Source: Desulfobacteraceae bacterium
GTDB lineage: Bacteria; Desulfobacterota; Desulfobacteria; Desulfobacterales; Desulfosalsimonadaceae
Reading direction: 5' to 3'
DNA: 60,414 bases
NCBI GenBank assembly: GCA_011389515.1
Contig: JAABUA010000011.1
Coordinates: forward strand, 1-60,414
The position numbers were made by a program, and so were the translations under genes. This document shows positions 26,651 to 35,319 of the stretch, one piece after another (the first letter of the stretch is position 1; every line of letters starts with the position of its first letter). The notes beneath the pieces are model-generated. The model had not been told where the DNA came from. It searched no databases and was given only the letters and a program-made list of their open reading frames with translations.

Positions 26651-28552
26651 TCAATTAAATTGCTGCGCGAACCTGTCTGATATTTGTATCTCGCTGTTTT
26701 TTCGCAGCGCTGCCATCCAGTTTTCAAAAGTTTCCTGTTGTTTTCTTGCGGCCATCCGGGTTTTTATCCGATCTTTTTTTTCTTCAAATTCAGATTCTTC
26801 CGGTATGTTCTGCTCTGCAAGGCGGATGACGAAAAACCGGTCGGCAATGTGGATGGCTGAATCGTGGATGCCATTGATCTCCCTGATGTCAAAAGCGGCT
26901 TTTACAAATTCCGGCGCCTGTCCAATACCGGGAATTTGATCATCTCGGGTGAAAAAGTCGGTAGAGGCAATTGTGCGTCCGGCATTTTGCGCAGCGTCAA
27001 TGAAAGATCCCTCTTCTCTTGCATTTTCCAGGAAGGTTTCCGCCGCATTTTGTGCCGCCCGGATGCTTTTTTCTTCTACAACATCCTTTTTTACTTCGGC
27101 TTTTACAACCTGGAGTTCGGGGATTTCCGCTTCTTTTATCTCCATTGGCTGCAGAAGGTAATACGCGCCATTTATTGTCAGGATGTCACTGATCTGACCG
27201 ATCGGCAGTTCGAACGCCTTGTTTGCGAACACCGATGATTGTTCAATGTTTTCAGGCCCTTCAGCACGGGTGAAAAAGTCGGTCGTTTCAACTTCGTATC
27301 CAAACCTTTCCGCATTTTCCAGCAAATCGTCACCATCAAAGGAAATGTCATACATTTCCATTGCTCGTTCATAAGCGATGTCCCCTGCCTTCTGCCTGGC
27401 CAGTTGTTTTCTGATGTCATTTTCGACCGACGCAAGGGGCATGACGGATTCAGGTTGATACTCTTCAAGCCGGATAACGTGCCAGCCGAATCGGGTGCGC
27501 ACGGGTTCTCCAATTTCTCCGGGTTCCAGGGAAAAAACCTTCTCGGAAAAGGGGGCCACCATGTCCTGCCTGGAAAAGGATCCCAGTCTGCCGCCGTCTT
27601 CGCTACTGGGGCAATCGGAATACGTACGTGCTAGTTCGGAAAAGTCCTCCCCGGAAATTGCTTTCTCATATATTTCAAAAGCGTTTCCCTTTTTTTCTTC
27701 AACCGTCTCGGGGTCCGGGTTTTCCGGCATGCTGATCAGAATATGGCTTGCCGTTGCCGTTTCCGGCGTTTTGTAATCGCTTTCGTTTCTGGCATAAAAA
27801 GCGGCGATTTCTTCATCGGAAACACGTGCCGCAGAAACGAATTTTTCCGGATTAAAGTGAATGTAGCGCGCTTTTACGCTGGCGGGGGTTTTGTACTTTT
27901 CCTTGTTTTCCTCATAATAGGCAGCAATGTCGTCATCAGACACGTCAATATCCTGGAAGTCGGCCGGAGAAAACGTTACATATTCCACATCGATTTTGGT
28001 ATTTTCCCATTCAAACCATGCCCGCGCTTCGGTTTCCGATACAGCAACGGTGTTGACGATAAAATTTTGTACCTGTCTTGCAAGAATCGTCTCTTTATGC
28101 ATGGTTTCAAACTGTTTGGGAGAGAGCCTGTTCTGCCGCAGCAGCAGATTGTATTTTTCCTGGTCGAACCGGCCTGCCGTCTGGAACGCCGGCATGCGGG
28201 CGATGGCGTCCACAAGGGCTTCGTCCGTCACGCTGAGGGATTTCTCATCCGCCACCTGCAAAAGCAGCTTTTTGTCAATGAGGGAATCGAGTGCCTGGCG
28301 TTCCACGTTTATCATACGGAGAAATTCATCGTCGATGTTGCCCCCGAATTGTCGTCGAAGGTTTTCAATAATATCGGCATACGTGCGCTGGAATTCTTCA
28401 ATGGTAACCGGCTCGCCGTTTACGGTTGCAATCTCGCCGGGGCTGCGGCTCATAAACGAGCCTGCGCCCATGAATACGAACGTTAAGACAATCAACATCA
28501 GTACGAATTTCATTCCAAGTGACCGGGCGCTTCTCCGCATTGCATCTAGCAT
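26651..28552 (-). CDS. ppiD: PpiD/SurA-type membrane-anchored peptidyl-prolyl isomerase
   Basis: 633 residues. A single N-terminal membrane helix (about 14-32) is followed by a SurA_N-type chaperone region (TVNGEPVTIEEFQRTY). A parvulin domain follows at about 255-360 with ASHILISMP, SSEDGGRLGSFSRQDMVAPF and VRTRFGWHVIRLEE. A second, degraded rotamase region lies near the C-terminus. Such proteins help outer-membrane and secreted proteins fold as they leave SecYEG. The size matches the E. coli protein (623). Confidence 0.9.
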   Translation of the reverse strand: MLDAMRRSARSLGMKFVLMLIVLTFVFMGAGSFMSRSPGEIATVNGEPVTIEEFQRTYADIIENLRRQFGGNIDDEFLRMINVERQALDSLIDKKLLLQVADEKSLSVTDEALVDAIARMPAFQTAGRFDQEKYNLLLRQNRLSPKQFETMHKETILARQVQNFIVNTVAVSETEARAWFEWENTKIDVEYVTFSPADFQDIDVSDDDIAAYYEENKEKYKTPASVKARYIHFNPEKFVSAARVSDEEIAAFYARNESDYKTPETATASHILISMPENPDPETVEEKKGNAFEIYEKAISGEDFSELARTYSDCPSSEDGGRLGSFSRQDMVAPFSEKVFSLEPGEIGEPVRTRFGWHVIRLEEYQPESVMPLASVENDIRKQLARQKAGDIAYERAMEMYDISFDGDDLLENAERFGYEVETTDFFTRAEGPENIEQSSVFANKAFELPIGQISDILTINGAYYLLQPMEIKEAEIPELQVVKAEVKKDVVEEKSIRAAQNAAETFLENAREEGSFIDAAQNAGRTIASTDFFTRDDQIPGIGQAPEFVKAAFDIREINGIHDSAIHIADRFFVIRLAEQNIPEESEFEEKKDRIKTRMAARKQQETFENWMAALRKNSEIQISDRFAQQFN

Positions 28553-28758
28553 CTTTTGTAACCCCTTGTGTAATTCTTTTCGTTCAGGATGGTAAATCAG
28601 TATAAAATATGAGGTCTTTACCGCGTATCGCCTGTCTTGTCAATCCTTTATATAGGTTCTCTCCTGTGTTTCTCCGTCGCAGGAGCATATGTGTTTCATG
28701 CCGGGGTTGCCCGTATCATGCCGATTTCAATGGTCCTTAAAAAAAAGATAAAATCTTA

Positions 28759-28788
28759 TTGACAAAGCCCGCGTGAATTTTCTATGTT
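28759..28788 (+). promoter_or_regulatory. promoter of the tRNA-Ala gene
   Basis: TTGACA at 28759-28764 and TATGTT at 28783-28788 stand 18 bases apart, and the tRNA begins 13 bases after the second box. This is a close match to a sigma-70 promoter with the perfect -35 box. Confidence 0.75.
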
Positions 28789-28800
28789 CGGGGGTATTTC

Positions 28801-28876
28801 GGGGCTGTAGCTCAGCTGGGAGAGCGCCTGACTGGCAGTCAGGAGGCCAGGGGTTCAAGTCCCCTCAGCTCCACCA
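28801..28876 (+). tRNA. tRNA-Ala (anticodon GGC)
   Basis: The 76 bases fold as a complete cloverleaf. Acceptor GGGGCTG pairs with CAGCTCC (one G-U). The anticodon stem CCTGA/TCAGG closes the loop CTGGCAG, with GGC as anticodon. The T arm is GGGG TTCAAGT CCCC. The 3' CCA is encoded. Reads GCC codons. It lies alone between a minus-strand chaperone gene and a minus-strand protease gene. Confidence 0.96.
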
Positions 28877-28886
28877 ACATCGCAAT

Positions 28887-28930
28887 AAAACAGGCTGGAT
28901 ATCGGAGACGATCACCAGCCTGTTTTTGTT
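28887..28930 (+). terminator. terminator of the tRNA gene
   Basis: AAAACAGGCTGG (28887-28898) pairs with CCAGCCTGTTTT, followed by TTGTTTT. It begins ten bases after the tRNA end. The A-rich foot on the opposite strand could also end the minus-strand M48 transcript. Confidence 0.85.
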
Positions 28931-28959
28931 TTGGCCCGGAACGTGAAAAAGTCGTGGTT

Positions 28960-30303
28960 CTAAATATAGCCCCATTCCTTTAAGCGGGTATGAGCATGCT
29001 GCGCGTATTCCCCCTGGTTTACGAGCTGCAGGTAGTCATAATATTTCTGAGCGGACGGTTCTCTTCGCCCCATGCCCTCCAATGAAAATCCCTGGAAAAA
29101 GGTAGTGTTCGGATTGCCGGGCAGGACTTTTTCATAATCGTTGAACTGGGCAAGCGCCCTTTCAAAATTGTTGAGCCGTATATGGGTGACGCCTGAAACA
29201 TGTTTGGCTTGGGGTTCTTCAGGATATATCTCCTGGGCTTTCCGGGCAAACCGGAGGGCGTCACTGTTTTTTTCCTGGGCCAGGAGGCATTTTGCCATTT
29301 TTAGATTTCCGGCATAGTCTTCTGGAGCGGTTTTCAATGATCTCTCATAGTGCTCCGCTGCTTTTTGGGGATTTTTTTTCATCATTTCCCCGTCGCCAGC
29401 CTGCATTGCCGTTATGGCAGGTTGGATTTTTCTCAGGTTGGCGATATTGTCCATGTATCTTTCCCTGTAAAGGGGCCTTGTCTCTTTTTCCGCGACGTAC
29501 TTTCTGTTTACCTCGCTGACTGCCGTCTTATAGCGCTCGCTGCTCATGGGGTGAGTTGAAAACAGAACCGCCATGTAACTTTCATTTTTGCCCGACATTT
29601 CATTGAGCATGTCCATGAGCCCCATATATCCCTCCGGGTTGTAGCCGGATCCGGCCATGTATTCCAGGCCTAAAGAGTCGGCTTCTCTTTCCTGGTCTCG
29701 GCTGTACCCGGCCAGCAGGGCGCCGGCCCCGATGCCTCCCAGTCCCGCAACCAAATCCCCCATCTGGTCGCCCGCAGCGACAGAGGCCCCGGTCAGAACC
29801 ACGGAGGCAATCAGGCCTCTTGTCATTCTCTGGCTGGTGTGACGGGAGGTTACGTGGCCTGCTTCATGGCCAATGAGCGAAGCCAGTTCGGCCTCATTTT
29901 CCAGGGAAAGGAGAATTCCCCTGGTGATGCCGATGGTGCCGCCGGGGAAGGCATAGGCGTTCACGTAGGGCGCATTTAATGTGTGAAATGAGTAGGGCAT
30001 CTCCGGACGATGCGTATGGGGGGTGATGGCCCGGCCGACCTGTGCCACATAGTCATTGAGGGCCTTGTCCCGGGTTGTCCCGTAATCAGCCGAGATCTGG
30101 TGGGGCGAATTCTGCTTGTCGATATTGATCTCCTGTTCTTCGGACATGAGCATCAGTTCCCGTTTTCCGGTTACGGGATTCACTGCGCACCCAACCATAA
30201 GGCCGATACCCGTGATCGCTGAGAGCTGGAGAAATTCCCGCCGGCTGATGCCATTGGTCAACGAATCGATTTTTTCGGTGTCGCTGTACGATTGATTCAT
30301 CAT
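28960..30303 (-). CDS. M48 family metalloprotease lipoprotein with TPR tail (BepA-like)
   Basis: 447 residues. The zinc site is HEAGH at 146-150, with the third ligand in the later EREAD segment. The C-terminal third reads as TPR-like repeats (KAAEHYERSLKTAPEDYAGN, then RALAQFNDYEKVLPGNPN). The order protease-TPR is that of BepA/YfgC, which clears stalled LptD and BAM substrates in the periplasm. The N-terminus is unusual: a twin-arginine motif SRREFL and a lipobox ending at Cys39 (LMVGC). Two adjacent ATGs are possible starts. Confidence 0.9.
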   Translation of the reverse strand: MMNQSYSDTEKIDSLTNGISRREFLQLSAITGIGLMVGCAVNPVTGKRELMLMSEEQEINIDKQNSPHQISADYGTTRDKALNDYVAQVGRAITPHTHRPEMPYSFHTLNAPYVNAYAFPGGTIGITRGILLSLENEAELASLIGHEAGHVTSRHTSQRMTRGLIASVVLTGASVAAGDQMGDLVAGLGGIGAGALLAGYSRDQEREADSLGLEYMAGSGYNPEGYMGLMDMLNEMSGKNESYMAVLFSTHPMSSERYKTAVSEVNRKYVAEKETRPLYRERYMDNIANLRKIQPAITAMQAGDGEMMKKNPQKAAEHYERSLKTAPEDYAGNLKMAKCLLAQEKNSDALRFARKAQEIYPEEPQAKHVSGVTHIRLNNFERALAQFNDYEKVLPGNPNTTFFQGFSLEGMGRREPSAQKYYDYLQLVNQGEYAQHAHTRLKEWGYI

Positions 30304-30655
30304 AATTTTCCATACTGTATGTTTTTTTCCTGTTATACCGGCCTTCGGAAACCAGTGATCGAGACCATAAGATTTTCTTTTAACTTTATATATTATAACA
30401 ATATTTGATTTGCGTGTAAAGGCCCTTTTACCAGGCCCTTTTACCGTCCGCCCGGTACAATCGGGCGGCGTATTTTGCCGATGCGTAGAGAAAAATTCAA
30501 TCTCAATTTACGCGTCGTTTTCCCTTTGATCGGTCGGTCATTATGGGGTATAAAGATTGAAATTTTAAGTGGTAAAGGGCTTGACGGCATATGGCAACGA
30601 TGTGTTGATACGTTCGGATTCCCCTGTGCTTAAAGAATTTTTTGGAGGCAAAGCA
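30304..30655. other. non-coding region between divergent genes
   Basis: No gene seen. It holds the direct repeat GGCCCTTTTACC twice with one base between (30421-30445). A hairpin with arms CCGCCCG (30448-30454) and CGGGCGG (30462-30468) follows. An AT-rich stretch near 30380-30415 may contain promoter elements of the M48 gene. Confidence 0.6.
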
Positions 30656-30922
30656 ATGATCGATGTCAATGAAGCTTCAAGCAGGGCCATAGCACATCTG
30701 AAAACGCTTTATCCGGACCAGGATCTGGGAAAAATCCTGTTTGAGGAAGCGGAACTTACGGATGACGACCGATTCTGGATCATTACGCTCAGCTACAAAA
30801 GCCCGGTTGCGGCTAGCGGCGTCGGAAGATCCGTATTCGTAGGGGACCGAAGCTGCAAGGAATTCAAGCTGCTCGCGGAAAACGGTGATATCCGGTCTGT
30901 TAAAAACAGGGAATTAAAGTAG
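30656..30922 (+). CDS. small protein of unknown function
   Basis: 88 residues from ATG 30656, which has GGAGG eight bases upstream. It begins MIDVNEASSRAIAHLKTLYP and ends with a repeat of short beta-like stretches (FWIITLSYKS, FKLLAENGDIRSVKN). The pattern of one helix followed by a sheet with a closing G-D-I-R-S-V is like YrhB/Imm35-type or PepSY-like small folds, but I cannot assign it. There is no signal peptide. The TAG stop is supplied by the first bases of a foldback repeat. Confidence 0.65.
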   Translation: MIDVNEASSRAIAHLKTLYPDQDLGKILFEEAELTDDDRFWIITLSYKSPVAASGVGRSVFVGDRSCKEFKLLAENGDIRSVKNRELK

Positions 30923-31143
30923 AATCTGTCTCAATATTGTCTTTCGTCCCAATTTTTTTGTTTGGATAATCGAAATCGAAAGAAAAGAATAGGTCACAAA
31001 TATGCCACAGAATGTAAACCTCGTAGGGGCACCCGCAAGAGGTGCCCCTACGAGGTTCTCCTGATCATTATGTCTATTGATAAATGCAAAGAATTGTAAG
31101 AAACCGATTTCAATTTCGAAAAAACGAATTTTGAGATGGGTTC
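30920..31143 (+). repeat. foldback repeat, family B, copy 4 (with inner palindrome)
   Basis: The two ends are inverted copies of each other: AGAATCTGTCTCAATATTG at 30921 and, read backwards from 31143, AGAACCCATCTCAAAATTC. The same ends occur in the copies at 43129-43270 and 50911-51047. In the middle lies a perfect 17-bp palindrome (31017-31033 with 31041-31057; core GTAGGGGCACC) with a seven-base loop. The element fills the space between the small unknown gene and the L,D-transpeptidase gene, and its first bases give the stop codon of the former. Confidence 0.7.
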
Positions 31144-31224
31144 TAGTCAACTCTGTTACAAAAAAAATGGCCGGCAAGGGAAAACCCGGTCAACATGAAT
31201 GATGTGCTGGTTCAGGGAGATATC

Positions 31225-31707
31225 ATGGCCAAAGTTTTATTCCTCTTGTTTCTATTCGCGCCCTGTCTTTGTCTTGCAGACCAAAAAGCGGATTTTGTTC
31301 TGGTCAAAAAAGCGGAATACAGACTGTTTCTGATGAAAGAAGGGGAGGTTCTCGAGGAACTTCAGGTGGTGTTCGGCGAAAATCCCGAGGGGCACAAGAA
31401 AAAACAGGGAGATAAGCGGACTCCGGAAGGCGCATACATTCTGGATTTTAAGCTGGAAGACTCTGCTTTTTATAAGGCCATCCGGATATCTTATCCCAAT
31501 GAAAAGGATGTTGCAAATGCAGAGGCCATGGGGGTAAACCCCGGCGGCCGGATCATGATTCACGGTCAGCGAAACGGGTACGGACACCTGGGCTATATCA
31601 TGCAGCAGTATAACTGGACCAGCGGTTGCATCGCGGTTAGCAACAAGGATATGGACATTATCTGGAATGCCGTTGACGAAGGAACGCCCATTGCCATTCT
31701 TCCATAA
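31225..31707 (+). CDS. L,D-transpeptidase (YkuD) family protein
   Basis: 160 residues from ATG 31225 (GGGAG upstream). A signal peptide ends near LCLADQ (about residue 18). The YkuD domain covers about 22-160. The catalytic set is His113 in MIHGQ and Cys135 in TSGCIAV; the usual HGC is SGC here, as in many small secreted members. The family makes 3-3 peptidoglycan cross-links or attaches proteins to the wall. The downstream gene is on the other strand. Confidence 0.88.
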   Translation: MAKVLFLLFLFAPCLCLADQKADFVLVKKAEYRLFLMKEGEVLEELQVVFGENPEGHKKKQGDKRTPEGAYILDFKLEDSAFYKAIRISYPNEKDVANAEAMGVNPGGRIMIHGQRNGYGHLGYIMQQYNWTSGCIAVSNKDMDIIWNAVDEGTPIAILP

Positions 31708-31733
31708 AAACAGTCGGCCATAAAAACAGTCGG

Positions 31734-34700
31734 CTATTTCAGAACCTCGTCAAGAACCCCCGCAAGTTCGCTTATCGTGTATGGTTTGGAAAGGACACCG
31801 CTGAAACCATACTCCCGGTAGTTGGCCATCACCGTATCCTCCGAGTAACCGCTTGAAACCAGAACGACAGCACATGGATCATAGGCCAGAAGGCGCTGGA
31901 TCGCCTCCTTCCCTCCGGTTCCGCCGGGAATGGTAAGATCCATGATTACTGCGGAAAAGGGAATGCCTCCTTCCTTTGCCAGGCGGTACTGCTTCAATGC
32001 TTCCATGCCGTCATTGGCGCACACCGTGTCGAAACCCAGATGTTTGAGAATGCCTTCAGCGACCTCGCGCACCGGCGCCTCATCGTCCATAATCAGAATT
32101 CTGCCCTGTCGTGCCCTGGATACCGGCCATACCTTCTTTTCGGTATCAATTTTCCCCTCGGTTGCCGGGAGATAAACATGAAAACTGCTTCCGATGTTTT
32201 CTGTCGACTCGACATCGATATGCCCCCCATGCTTTTTTACGATGGAATAGCAGATCGACAGGCCGAGTCCGTTCCCTTCATGCTTGGTGGAAAAATAAGG
32301 GTCAAAGACGCGGCTCAGGTGGTGCCTGGGTATGCCTGTACCTTGGTCCGTGAAGGAAATACGCACGTAGCGGCCTTTTGACAAGGGCAGCCATCTTACA
32401 TGGTCAAGGTTGGCTGCGGAGATGAAGAGTTCTCCGCCTTCCGGCATCGCCTGTATCGCGTTGATGACCAGGTTGTGGATGACTTGGACGATCTGGTCCA
32501 GGTCCACTTCCACCGGCCAGATTCCTTCCTCGATGTCGAAACGGGGTTTTACTGCGCTTCCGGATAAAAGAAAGTCGATATTGTCATGAAGAAGGTCATG
32601 GATGGATGCGCACTTCTTGACCGGTTCGCCACCGCGTGAAAAGGTAAGCAATTGACGTGTAAGGTTGACGGCCTGTACCGATGCTTGCTCGACACGGTCT
32701 ATCACACGGGTGAGTTTGCGGTCATCTTCATTGATCATGGTCCTGAAAAGGGACAGGTTGCCGATGATGGCGGTAAGCAGGTTGTTGAAGTCATGGGCGA
32801 TCCCTCCGGCCAGAAGACCGATGGATTCAATTTTACCGGCCTTTTGAATCTCTTTTTCAAGCTTCATCTTGGCGGTGATGTCGCGCACGGCAAAAACCAT
32901 GCCCGGTTGCCCTCCCCCGGGGGGGCGCAAGGGGGCGCCGGCGATCTCAACGTCGCATTCGGAACCATCTTTGCGTTTAAGGATCAGGGGGCTGCTTGTT
33001 ATAAATGGCTTCCCGGAGGCAGCCGCCATGGCCGTATTGTCGCCCAGACTTTCCGCGAATGTCCCCGGCGGAAGATCAAACAGATCCTTTACTTCAAGAT
33101 CTATGGCATTTTTCTGTTTCCGGCCCGTCAGGCGTTCGGCAGCACTGTTCATCAAAATCACGCGCCCCTGGCTGTCTGTGGCGATCACTCCGTCACTGAT
33201 GGATTTGAGAATGGCCGCAAGCTGCTCCTTTTCCCGGGCAAGCCTTTCGTTCAGCTGTATCTGGTTTTTCTGGGCCAGGGTCAGCTCCTGGTGTAGCTCC
33301 GCAAGTTCGGCATACTGGCTTTGGATTTCTCCATACTGTTTGACAATGGTTTGTTCCGCCTGCTTAAGGGAGGTGATATCGGAGATGATGGCAATGACGA
33401 CCATGCGCCCCCCGATATTTATGAGGGATGCGGAAAAGGCGCAATCAATGATCGTGCCATCCTTTTTCATCAGCTGCCCTTCATATCTCGAGGGAACCTT
33501 CTCCCCCTTGATACGTCTCCCGTGAATGTCGCCGACCAGATCCCTGCCAAGGGGCGTATCAGGCAAAACATCATCAAGCGTAAGGGCGGCAAACTCCCAT
33601 GGTTCATATCCAAGCATTTCCATCAGGGTAGCGTTGGCAAAGATCGGCCGTTCATCGGCCATCATGATGATGCCGTCATGCGCGTTTTCCACGAGGGTCC
33701 GGTACTTTTCCTCTGAATCCGCCAGATCTGTCACTGCTTTTTCCCGTTCACGCCGAATGACATTGATTTTGTCGGCCACGGCAAAGGAGAAAAGAAGCGC
33801 CATTAGGACCATTCCAATCTGGCTGGACCAGTCGGTGATGAACGTTTGCGGGAGAAACCCGTAGGCCCTGACCGCAGAGAGTATTGCGCCGATGAAAAAT
33901 GCGAGGCATGCAAGGAGGTAGTAGCGGGCCTCGCGGTATCCCCGGGTCAGGGTAAGAATGCCGGCGATGATGACAATGACTCCGGTGAGCAGGGTGAGGA
34001 GGGCAACGGCACGCACCGTGTGGAAGTATTCGATAACAAAGGAAAGGGGCATAAGCAAAGCGGCAAGAATCATGACTGGGATCATCAGCCGGTCCAGACG
34101 CGGGAGCCGTTTTCCCGTACTGAGAAAAGCACGGGCAAACTGAAGGGTTGAAAGGTTTGCCGCGGCCAGGAGAAATGGGTATATGTCATTTCCCCATCCA
34201 GGGTTTCCAGGCCAGAAATACTGGAAGGACAGCCCGACGTTGGTCATTGAAAAGAGGCCGGCAAAAACGATAAAAAAGGTGAGATACAGGTAGCTTTTTT
34301 CCCGGATCGAAAAAAATATGAAAAGGTGGTAAAGGGCCATGGCCAGGAGGATGCCATAGCTGAAGCCAAGAACCATGGTTTCCTGGTTCATCATTTTCTG
34401 GAACAAAGGGGGGGACCATGCCATGAGCGGAACGGTCAGGGAGCCGCTCGATTCCACCCTGAGAAAATAGGTGCGTTCGCCCGGCGGCTCCGTCAGGGGA
34501 AAGGCAAAATTTCGGTAGGACACCATCCGATTGTCAAACGGGAGGCGATCCCCTGTTTCTATAGCGAGATATGTGCCGTTATCCGGAATGTAGAGTTCAA
34601 GAAAGTCGATAAGGGGGTAGTTGAATTCAAGGATCCACTCCACAGGCGCGGTATTGTAGTTTCTCACCGTGAACATGAACCAGTAGGCATTCCTGGAATA

Positions 34701-34964
34701 GCCGAAACTCGGATCTCCCCTGCGATCCGGAACAGGGCTGAAGCGCTCGGGGAGGCTCGCCACATCACCTATTTCCGCTTGGTTTGTCGGATCGATAATA
34801 TAGGAAAGATGCGGCGTAAGGGTTTGGCGGTCAATATCCTGGCCGATAATCAGCGGAGGGGGTGCATCCTGCGGGGAGGCGAGAACCAGGGCACAGCCGA
34901 TCAAGGCCGACAGCAGCAACAAAAGCCCTATCTTCGGCAATGAGTGTTTCTTCGCACCTGGCAT
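31734..34964 (-). CDS. 7TM-sensor hybrid histidine kinase with PAS domains and receiver
   Basis: 1076 residues from ATG 34964, with AAGAGGCG before it. In order: signal segment, 7TMR-DISM extracellular domain (about 40-180), seven membrane helices (about 195-395), PAS (about 425-550), coiled coil, PAS (about 590-690), HisKA with GGIAHDFNNLL, HATPase with DQGTGIP and GNGLGLS, and a C-terminal receiver with VIMDLTIPG. The extracellular domain usually binds carbohydrate-like ligands. No response-regulator gene lies beside it, so output may go through the attached receiver. A start 13 codons earlier is possible. Confidence 0.9.
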   Translation of the reverse strand: MPGAKKHSLPKIGLLLLLSALIGCALVLASPQDAPPPLIIGQDIDRQTLTPHLSYIIDPTNQAEIGDVASLPERFSPVPDRRGDPSFGYSRNAYWFMFTVRNYNTAPVEWILEFNYPLIDFLELYIPDNGTYLAIETGDRLPFDNRMVSYRNFAFPLTEPPGERTYFLRVESSGSLTVPLMAWSPPLFQKMMNQETMVLGFSYGILLAMALYHLFIFFSIREKSYLYLTFFIVFAGLFSMTNVGLSFQYFWPGNPGWGNDIYPFLLAAANLSTLQFARAFLSTGKRLPRLDRLMIPVMILAALLMPLSFVIEYFHTVRAVALLTLLTGVIVIIAGILTLTRGYREARYYLLACLAFFIGAILSAVRAYGFLPQTFITDWSSQIGMVLMALLFSFAVADKINVIRREREKAVTDLADSEEKYRTLVENAHDGIIMMADERPIFANATLMEMLGYEPWEFAALTLDDVLPDTPLGRDLVGDIHGRRIKGEKVPSRYEGQLMKKDGTIIDCAFSASLINIGGRMVVIAIISDITSLKQAEQTIVKQYGEIQSQYAELAELHQELTLAQKNQIQLNERLAREKEQLAAILKSISDGVIATDSQGRVILMNSAAERLTGRKQKNAIDLEVKDLFDLPPGTFAESLGDNTAMAAASGKPFITSSPLILKRKDGSECDVEIAGAPLRPPGGGQPGMVFAVRDITAKMKLEKEIQKAGKIESIGLLAGGIAHDFNNLLTAIIGNLSLFRTMINEDDRKLTRVIDRVEQASVQAVNLTRQLLTFSRGGEPVKKCASIHDLLHDNIDFLLSGSAVKPRFDIEEGIWPVEVDLDQIVQVIHNLVINAIQAMPEGGELFISAANLDHVRWLPLSKGRYVRISFTDQGTGIPRHHLSRVFDPYFSTKHEGNGLGLSICYSIVKKHGGHIDVESTENIGSSFHVYLPATEGKIDTEKKVWPVSRARQGRILIMDDEAPVREVAEGILKHLGFDTVCANDGMEALKQYRLAKEGGIPFSAVIMDLTIPGGTGGKEAIQRLLAYDPCAVVLVSSGYSEDTVMANYREYGFSGVLSKPYTISELAGVLDEVLK

Positions 34965-35319
34965 GGACGCCTCTTGAGTTTTCCCTGCCCGCAGATCATA
35001 CACCGAAGCAGATTTATTTTAGAAACAGCTTGTTAAAGAAACCGGCCGTGTTTCCTTTTCTCTCTATCCGTAACAAAATTGAGGCTTTCTGTCAATTTGT
35101 AAAAAATGCCGTCATATCAGATGGTTTTTATTACTTCCGGAATTTTCGCATTGGCTGGACGACATCACCCCCAACCGGAAAACCGCCAACAAAGATATTG
35201 GGCCGAAAGACAATTTTATGATAGGTTATAGAAAAGTCCTTCAAAAATTTGCATATGTCCCGTATGAAAACTATAATAATTTATCATATTCTCAAAACCC
35301 GGTCCCGGAGGTCAAATAC
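34965..35319. other. region between divergent kinase and cytochrome genes
   Basis: No gene seen. Its right half holds the partial foldback repeat at 35183-35227. An AT-rich stretch (35268-35300, with TATAAT) just before the cytochrome gene may be its promoter; GGAGG follows at about 35308. Confidence 0.5.
35183..35227 (+). repeat. foldback repeat, family B, partial copy 3
   Basis: The 45 bases match the right end of the copy at 50911-51047: CGCCAACAAAGATATTGGGC, then CGAAAGACAATTTTATGATAGG. The left end is not recognisable, so this copy is broken or very diverged. Confidence 0.6.
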
